The notes under the pieces are model-generated. The model was not told the DNA's origin, did no database searches, and saw only the letters and a program-made list of their open reading frames with translations. From DASYQV01 sp036005125 (lineage in GTDB: Bacteria; Acidobacteriota; Vicinamibacteria; Vicinamibacterales; UBA2999): a stretch of 25,581 nt of DNA. Location of the stretch: NCBI GenBank assembly GCA_036005125.1, contig DASYQV010000337.1, positions 1 to 25,581 of the forward strand, given 5' to 3'. Made by a program: the position numbers and the translations under genes. This document shows, in pieces, positions 22,401 to 25,581 of this stretch (the first letter of the stretch is position 1; each line of letters starts with the position of its first letter).

Positions 22401-24639
22401 CGTCGCTGACCAGAGCCGTTCGCGCATGGAGTCCCTCGAACAGATCGTGCGACAGGAGCGCGTTATCCGGCACGCGGCCCTCGAGAGCGGCACGGAATGC
22501 GTCGACGTCGTACAGACCCTTGCCGGTGAAGATACCCTCGCCGAACAGATCCTGATAGACGTCGGACACGGCCGTTGTGTACGGGTCGACACCCGTATGG
22601 CCGGCGTACGTGCGGGCGAACACCGATCCCGCCGCGCTCGCCATCGTCACGCTGACGCGCGGCTGGAGAATGCCGTAGCCGGCCGTCACGCGTCCGAGGC
22701 CGGGGTCCACATGCGGCCGGTTGAGCGGATGCAGGATGATCCCGATGAGCGAGCGCGCGGCGTGGCGGGGGAGGAGGGTGTCGGAGTCGAGCGTGATGCA
22801 GTACCGCACCGACGGCAGGAGCTGGAGCTCGCCCACCTGCGTCGAGAAGCTCGTGTCCGTCGCCCCGCGGAGCAGCCGATTGAACTCGTCGATCTTCCCG
22901 CGCTTGCGCTCCCACCCGATCCAGGCCTGTTCGTGCGCGTTCCATTGCCGGTCGCGATGAAAGAAGAAAAAGCGGCTGTGGTCGTCGCCGCCGAGACGGC
23001 CGTTGAGGTCGGCGATGCCGGCGCGGGCCGCGGCGAGGAGCGACGGGTCGGCTGGCAGCTCGCGCGTCGGCGCATCGGCAAAGTCGCTGAGAATTGCGAA
23101 ATGAATTCGCGGATCCATGTTGCCGAGCGCGACGACTTCCAGGTGCTCGAGCAGCGCCTCGACCCCCGACGCGCTCGTGAGCATCGTGGGCACAATCACC
23201 ATCGTTCGCGCGTCGTCGGGCACTCCACCCGAGAGCTCGAGCCGCTGCAGGCGCCGGGGCGTCACGAGGCGGGTCACCAGACGCTGGAGGACGGCGATGG
23301 CGATTTCACTGGCCGGAATGGCGAGCAGCAGGAATGCGATCGCGAGCTCGAGGGGTGAGCCGCCCGCCGCGCGGGCGTACAACAGGCCTCCCCCGATGAG
23401 CAGCGCCGTGAGCAGTCCGATCGATCCGAGATATGTCGCCGTCGCATGCCCGAACAGCGCGCGGCGGATCCGATCGCGGAGTGCAGGGCGATAGGCAAGA
23501 TCCGCTTCCAGATCGCCTCGCCCGCGGCCGACGAGGTGATAGCCCACATGCGCCGCCGGATCGGAGGGCGCCGTTTCCGCAATCTGCCGGGCGCTCTCGA
23601 CGGCCTTGAGCGCGACCCGTATCTGCGCATCGCCGCTGCGGGAGGCCAGCTCCTCGACCGCTTGCCGCTGACGATCGCGGCTGAGAAAGTCCATGCGGCT
23701 GTACACGCCGCCAGGGTCACGCTTCAGCACGTCTTCGACGAGGCTTACCGCCTCGACGTACTCCCGCCAGTCGATGGTCGTACAGAGGCGAAGACTCGTA
23801 ATCGCGTTGGCGACCGAGGCCTGGCTCGCCGCCTGGCGCTGGTGCTCCTCGCGCACCATGTCCTCGGCGGTCGTCTGCTGCGCTGCAAGCGAGTCCTCGA
23901 TCGCCGCCCGAAGCGGCGACCGCCGGAGATCGTACTCACGGCCGCGATGGAGCAGCTGCACGAGGAACGCACCGTGGCGGTGGCCTGGAAGCGGCGCCGA
24001 CGCGTTCCCGAGATCGTGCTCTATGTGCGAGAGGTGCGCGTCGGCTGCGTGGCGCGCCGCACGCGCCTCGAGCAGCTCGTCCGCGAGGCGCCTGAGATTC
24101 TCGATGAGGGCGAGCTTCAGCATGCTCGGCCATGCCCACAGCTCGCCGATTGTTAACGGCGCGACACGCTGGTAGCTGCGGAGGAAGTGTGTGAGCTGCT
24201 GGCCCTCGAGGCGGCTGTCGCTGTAGCGAAGGAGCTCGACGGCGACCCCATAAATACGCGCCTGGCCACCCTGCTTCCGGACGGCCAGCACCGGGAGGCT
24301 CCGATAGTACGTTCGTGGCAGGTTCTGGCGGATCTCGACGATCTGAGCCGTGATCAGATGGAAGTTGTCGAGCAGCCATTCTGCCGCGCCGGTGACGAAA
24401 TGGCCGCCGCGGACGTCTTCCGCGAGGGCGTGGTACGCCTCGTACAACGCGCGGGCGTTGTCGTGGAAGCGTGGAAAGATGCTGCGCGCGCGCCGCCGCA
24501 GGCTCGTGTCCACCGTGAAGCTCGCGGCGAGCGCCATCGCGCGCGCTTCCAGCCGCTCGATGCTGAGGAGCTCGTCGCGAAAGGGTCGTTCAGCGGGAGA
24601 TGGCGGGCGGGCTCTGAGACGGTTGAGCAGTCCTGTCAC
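16423..24639 (-). CDS. ndvB: Cyclic beta-1,2-glucan synthase (GT84 + GH94, NdvB/ChvB type)
   Basis: 2738-residue inner-membrane enzyme expected to build cyclic beta-1,2-glucan from UDP-glucose. In order: an N-terminal helical region; spans around 393-450; a GT84 glycosyltransferase with LDSDTLLPR (DxD, about 615) and RQHRWVRGDWQ (QxxRW, about 765); further spans near 812-846 and 933-976; a glucoamylase-like domain about 990-1410 (YFETFMNADEHGLPPDN, SPTNIGMGLLA, AHHAGMTLVALANAL). Then two beta-sandwich modules start near 1440 and 1930, and a C-terminal GH94 phosphorylase-type domain carries GTGDWNDGMNRVG (about 2408; its Asp is the general acid in GH94) and ENGGQYTHAATW (about 2560). In NdvB this domain sets ring size by phosphorolysis. 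No key motif is missing and the length fits the family. The GTG start has a poorly spaced GGAG. The glucan would be periplasmic, for osmotic or envelope adaptation. Confidence 0.93.
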   Translation of the reverse strand: MTGLLNRLRARPPSPAERPFRDELLSIERLEARAMALAASFTVDTSLRRRARSIFPRFHDNARALYEAYHALAEDVRGGHFVTGAAEWLLDNFHLITAQIVEIRQNLPRTYYRSLPVLAVRKQGGQARIYGVAVELLRYSDSRLEGQQLTHFLRSYQRVAPLTIGELWAWPSMLKLALIENLRRLADELLEARAARHAADAHLSHIEHDLGNASAPLPGHRHGAFLVQLLHRGREYDLRRSPLRAAIEDSLAAQQTTAEDMVREEHQRQAASQASVANAITSLRLCTTIDWREYVEAVSLVEDVLKRDPGGVYSRMDFLSRDRQRQAVEELASRSGDAQIRVALKAVESARQIAETAPSDPAAHVGYHLVGRGRGDLEADLAYRPALRDRIRRALFGHATATYLGSIGLLTALLIGGGLLYARAAGGSPLELAIAFLLLAIPASEIAIAVLQRLVTRLVTPRRLQRLELSGGVPDDARTMVIVPTMLTSASGVEALLEHLEVVALGNMDPRIHFAILSDFADAPTRELPADPSLLAAARAGIADLNGRLGGDDHSRFFFFHRDRQWNAHEQAWIGWERKRGKIDEFNRLLRGATDTSFSTQVGELQLLPSVRYCITLDSDTLLPRHAARSLIGIILHPLNRPHVDPGLGRVTAGYGILQPRVSVTMASAAGSVFARTYAGHTGVDPYTTAVSDVYQDLFGEGIFTGKGLYDVDAFRAALEGRVPDNALLSHDLFEGLHARTALVSDVEVIDDYPSSVLAHSRRQHRWVRGDWQILRWLFPFVPSRSGLTRNTLPLISRWKILDNLRRSLFAPATLALFLVGWTVAPGSPGVWTAMALASLAFPLGARVAECLRGPARGQPWRVFGRTCLEDLRSDSARVLLQLSFIANQAWDMLHAVGITLVRLGMRRGRLLEWETAAAGAHRAGALTARTFVSAMMAGPLVAIGGTALVAAMRPGALPVALPVLLLWMAAPTTAFALSRPLRARRPALNSEDREFLRSVASRTWRYFETFMNADEHGLPPDNIQIDPALRIAHRTSPTNIGMGLLAMLAAHDFGFLDIDALVLKVDATLTTIEGLDRFEGHLLNWYDTRTLAPLLPAYASTVDSGNLAASLVTLAAALRHLAAKLPGEERTAERVARLETLAARAAAFVDRMDFRFLYDRRQQLFAIGYRLDADGTGRLDPSRYDLLASEARLASFVAIAKGDVPDLHWFHLGRLLTSVRGAPVLLSWSATLFEYLMPLLVMRSYPHTLLDESCRMVVRAQIEYGASRGTPWGVSESAYASVDRHGNYQYKAFGVPGLGLKRGLGDELVIAPYASALATMIDPASSTVNLRRLEAAGLLGEYGFFEAIDYRKRDTGGDGSSGPDGIVVRSYFAHHAGMTLVALANALMGDRMVERFHSDARVQATELLLQERIPRQRPVIEPRPLDEMRESAPLPGPPLRRYRTPHTRFPHAQFLSNGKYVTAVTNSGGGASFCHGLAITRTRHDATCDPGSQFIYLRDVRSGLVWSPTYHPVGPEPTVYLATFLPEKATFHRREDDISTQLDIAVSTDHDVEVRRLKVTNHAGRIREIDVTSYVDVVLAKPEADFAHPAFGKLFLETEYVPETGALLCRRRPREKRDPDRWVMHVLGLEGRTQGSMEWETDRGLFLGRGRSVANPVALDGGALSGTTGLVLDPILSLRQRIRLLPGASVRLCFATGLASDRGTAAALAQTYRVPSASSRVFALALVHAKSGRYHLDISDDDAVLFERLASRVLFTDGSLRAPPELLASNQLGQSSLWPHGISGDLPILLVRVGGEDLVLVRQALQAQEYWRLKGLRADVVVVNEHPTSYFDEVQTRLTALLDDGPWRTWKHQPGGVYLLRADAIGQAERTALYAAAQAILDDARGDLRAHLDRPDPSRGRHRLPVDVAASHTERPRAIEAEVALPQVTLSNTVGGFSDEGRTYALVLEGRQETPMPWANVIANPQFGTVITASGSAYTWSGNSRENRLTPFANDPITDPTGEALFIRDDGSGETWSPTAGPMVRGDASGRLVIMHSAGVSEFTRTTHGIRHELRVYVDWEDPVRFSVLTLTNETADLRRLSVFAYNEWTLGPPRDGEQRHVITERDQESGAVFARNPYNVDFAGRIGFAHASEPPRSVSADRGSFIGRNGSLARPAALRGAELDGVLGAGLDPCAALHVEVSLNPGERRQIVFLLGEGVDRAHARTLIQRHGRPASAADAHEKVRAFWNSTLDAVTVRTPDDSFDVLMNRWLLYQDLSCRLWTRSGYYQPGGAYGFRDQLQDVMALTFTRPDLARAHLLRAAGRQFEEGDVQHWWHEPTGRGIRTRCSDDLLWLPYSVAEYVRATGDAGVLDERVPFLAAPLLADDEEEVYGAPRVSAEDGSLYEHCVRAIAKGLTVGAHGLPLFGTGDWNDGMNRVGAAGRGESTWLGFFIYSVLRDFVPLCEARNEHRQAETYRHVGRRLASKLEQSWDGEWYRRGYYDDGSPLGSSQNDECTIDSISQSWAVLSGAVPRRFAERAMDAVRSALIARGSKVLLLLTPPFDRSSQEPGYIKGYPPGVRENGGQYTHAATWLVIALTQLGSGDEATEFFHMLNPINHSRTLADVALYKTEPYVVAGDVYARAPHAGRGGWSWYTGSAGWMYRAGLESILGLRRRGETLVIDPCVPSSWRQYEISWRFMNTTYHITVSNPAGVCRGVASAELDDVRVQSNAIPLVADRRTHEVRIVLGQRGRDGESS

Positions 24640-24725
24640 AGCGATCGCGGGCTCCGCGAGACGGCATCCTTCATTTCCTCACCGGATGCGACGACCGGAC
24701 ATTCGTCGGGCGCTCGAGCCGGCAC

Positions 24726-24872
24726 TTACGTCGCGTGCGATGCGCGGTGCTCGCCCAGCCACTGCTCGCTCATCCGGCCAAGGTTTTCGGCGTTCACACC
24801 CCCTGGCACCCGCAGTCTGGCGATGATGACCACCGCGGTCAACGTGATCGAAACGCCGATGATGAACAGCAT
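24726..24872 (-). CDS. Single-span mini-protein, LGxMSxxW family (copy 2)
   Basis: 48 codons from ATG 24872: one N-terminal span (MLFIIGVSITLTAVVIIARL), then ENLGRMSEQWLGEHRASHAT. It matches the 51-aa ORF at 12728-12883 in layout and signature. There is no good Shine-Dalgarno directly before this ATG. The strong one (GAGGAG) lies before a 13-codon ORF (24918-24877) in another frame that ends 4 nt before this ATG. Translation is therefore either coupled to that leader, or the original gene began at 24918 and has a frameshift. It is co-oriented with and 86 nt upstream of the glucan synthase gene. Confidence 0.6.
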   Translation of the reverse strand: MLFIIGVSITLTAVVIIARLRVPGGVNAENLGRMSEQWLGEHRASHAT

Positions 24873-24876
24873 ATGT

Positions 24877-24918
24877 TCACGCCCGTTCTTCCCGCGCGCT
24901 ATTGTTGTTATCGTTCAT
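24877..24918 (-). CDS. 13-codon leader ORF or frameshifted gene start
   Basis: ATG 24918 has an excellent GAGGAG 5 nt upstream and encodes MNDNNNSAREERA before TGA at 24879-24877. The ATG of the mini membrane protein follows after four bases. A polar Asn/Glu-rich N-terminus would be a sensible cytoplasmic end for the downstream span, so these 13 codons may be the true beginning of that gene, separated by a frame change, or a coupling leader peptide. Confidence 0.4.
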   Translation of the reverse strand: MNDNNNSAREERA

Positions 24919-24981
24919 CTACACTCCTCTGCGCTCATGCGGTGCGAGTTCTGTATTCATCCAGGTCTCCACTCAGAATAG

Positions 24982-24998
24982 CGAACACGACCTGTTCG
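24982..24998. promoter_or_regulatory. Dyad CGAAC-N7-GTTCG upstream of the mini-protein gene
   Basis: A perfect 5-bp dyad with a 7-nt spacer lies in the divergent region between the mini-protein (minus) and the PPxxMLxLW gene (plus). On the minus strand a GGGAAC word is also present just upstream (at 25012-25007). Read that way, GGAAC-N17-GTTC fits an ECF-sigma-like arrangement. Alternatively the dyad is an operator. Only one copy is seen in this exact form, so confidence is low. Confidence 0.25.
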
Positions 24999-25127
24999 AC
25001 GCTGTTCCCAACCGCACAGTGACCGAATCTCATGGGCGAAAGCTCTCCTGGCGCGCGCGGCTGCGTACGCGACGCTGGCTCGGAGGGTGCTGAGGCTGAA
25101 ACGATGGTGCCCCCGCACCGTGCACTG

Positions 25128-25161
25128 TTGAACACTTTTTGCCTGCGAGTGTCTGTACACT
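25128..25161 (+). promoter_or_regulatory. Candidate promoter TTGAACAC-N19-GTACACT
   Basis: TTGAACAC (25128-25135), 19 nt, then GTACACT (25155-25161), ending 6 nt before the ATG of the 67-aa gene. The same words at the same spacing precede its paralog (7055-7088, minus strand), although the sequence between them differs. If TACACT acts as the -10 element, transcription would start at or next to the A of ATG 25168, giving a leaderless mRNA. Confidence 0.42.
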
Positions 25162-25164
25162 CGC
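25145..25164. promoter_or_regulatory. Perfect hairpin/operator GCGAGTGT-CTGT-ACACTCGC
   Basis: Two 8-bp arms with a 4-nt loop, ending 3 nt before ATG 25168, exactly where a ribosome-binding site would be; no purine-rich Shine-Dalgarno is present. It overlaps the GTACACT half of the candidate promoter. It could be a repressor operator on the -10 region or, if transcribed, a hairpin that blocks initiation. Confidence 0.45.
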
Positions 25165-25167
25165 ATC

Positions 25168-25371
25168 ATGCAACTCAAACAGAAGAAAATAGCGTGTGCT
25201 GCCATCTGGGTTCTGGCAATGTGTGCCGCGGGCGCCGCAGTCCGAGTAACATCCCCATTCGGCTGGACCGTTCTCGCCTGCCTCGCCCTGCTACCGCCCA
25301 TCGTCATGCTGCGGTTGTGGAATGACCCTCCCCAAAGCGTGTCCGAGAGCATCCAGAAGGCACTCCGATGA
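25168..25371 (+). CDS. Small membrane protein, PPxxMLxLW family (copy 2)
   Basis: 67 residues from ATG 25168. A Lys-rich start (MQLKQKK) is followed by two spans (ACAAIWVLAMCAAGAAV and GWTVLACLALLPPIVMLRLW) and the tail NDPPQSVSESIQKALR. Span 2 and the tail match the 69-aa protein at 6757-6966. The TGA overlaps an ATG (ATGA) that opens only a 27-codon ORF of no evident family, unlike the intact overlapping partner behind the paralog; that partner may have been lost here. No Shine-Dalgarno; see the palindrome and candidate promoter just upstream. Confidence 0.7.
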   Translation: MQLKQKKIACAAIWVLAMCAAGAAVRVTSPFGWTVLACLALLPPIVMLRLWNDPPQSVSESIQKALR

Positions 25372-25470
25372 CCGGCCGTGTTGCAGCGGTTGCCGGATGC
25401 CGAATCGGCCCTCCGGTGACGCGACTGGCAGACCCGAGGTGCCGGGGTTGACCGACGGAGAACCACCACG

Positions 25471-25581
25471 ATGTACAGAGTGACCGCGTTCATCGAAGTG
25501 ATTTGGCGATCGGGCTCTTCGGTGAACCGGTCGTCGACGAGATTGTGGAGCTCCGCCGACGCGGCTTTCGTTTCGTGGCGC
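25471..25581 (+). CDS. Partial ORF at window edge, unresolved
   Basis: ATG 25471 follows a GGAG (about 10 nt upstream) and opens MYRVTAFIEVIWRSGSS, then runs Ser/Arg-rich to the window end. From about 25502 a different frame reads more convincingly as protein (LAIGLFGEPVVDEIVELRRR, with GC-rich third positions). Either a frameshift lies near 25500 or the gene starts at the TTG in that second frame. The second frame faintly recalls small stress proteins with a V(V)GLF...VxELRxxGF pattern, but there is too little to name it. Confidence 0.3.
   Translation, partial: MYRVTAFIEVIWRSGSSVNRSSTRLWSSADAAFVSWR

Noticed and set aside
21589..23358. 589-codon plus-strand ORF, and similar ones at 18244 and 19762
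   Set aside because: All antisense to the glucan synthase, whose catalytic motifs fix the true frame.

Overview
This is high-GC bacterial chromosome. The gene content points to Acidobacteriota, probably a Vicinamibacteria-like soil lineage: a secreted PQQ-type propeller dehydrogenase, a PD40/TolB-like propeller protein, a four-helix-bundle (S23/bAvd-like) protein, GTAGGCA-type heptamer repeats and many very small membrane proteins. That assignment is inference from content; there is no rRNA or other marker gene in the window.

Left part (1-5500), repeat-rich. It holds the 3' end of an unidentified gene, then a long inverted heptamer repeat just before a PQQ-dependent dehydrogenase-like gene (+). 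Next is a four-helix-bundle gene (-) bracketed by inverted degenerate TGATCATT repeats, then an exported PD40 propeller protein (-). Upstream of the PD40 gene lies a decayed copy of the middle of the PQQ gene, followed by an imperfect inverted repeat. This part looks shaped by duplication and repeat-mediated insertion.

Middle part (5500-16270), an envelope/stress-type cluster mostly on the - strand. It contains two hypothetical proteins, a coupled pair of small membrane proteins, a bifunctional class A penicillin-binding protein preceded by an lmo0937-type mini-protein, a YtxH protein, a second set of small membrane proteins, an AI-2E family transporter, an FtsH protease and a second YtxH protein.

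Right part (16423-25581). A 2738-codon cyclic beta-1,2-glucan synthase (GT84 + GH94, NdvB/ChvB type) fills 8.2 kb. Upstream of it are a very small single-span protein with a possible leader ORF or frameshift and, divergently, another small membrane protein. The window ends in an unresolved ORF.

The most striking pattern is that five families of very small membrane or membrane-anchored proteins each occur twice: YtxH; lmo0937-like; a PPxxMLxLW family; a VVPxW family; and an LGxMSxxW family whose members are only 48-51 residues. They are interleaved with cell-wall (PBP1), periplasmic-glucan (NdvB), membrane proteolysis (FtsH) and transport (AI-2E) genes. The two PPxxMLxLW genes also share a candidate promoter, TTGAACAC-N19-GTACACT. 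I infer a partly duplicated, co-regulated envelope-stress island; its function is not known to me.
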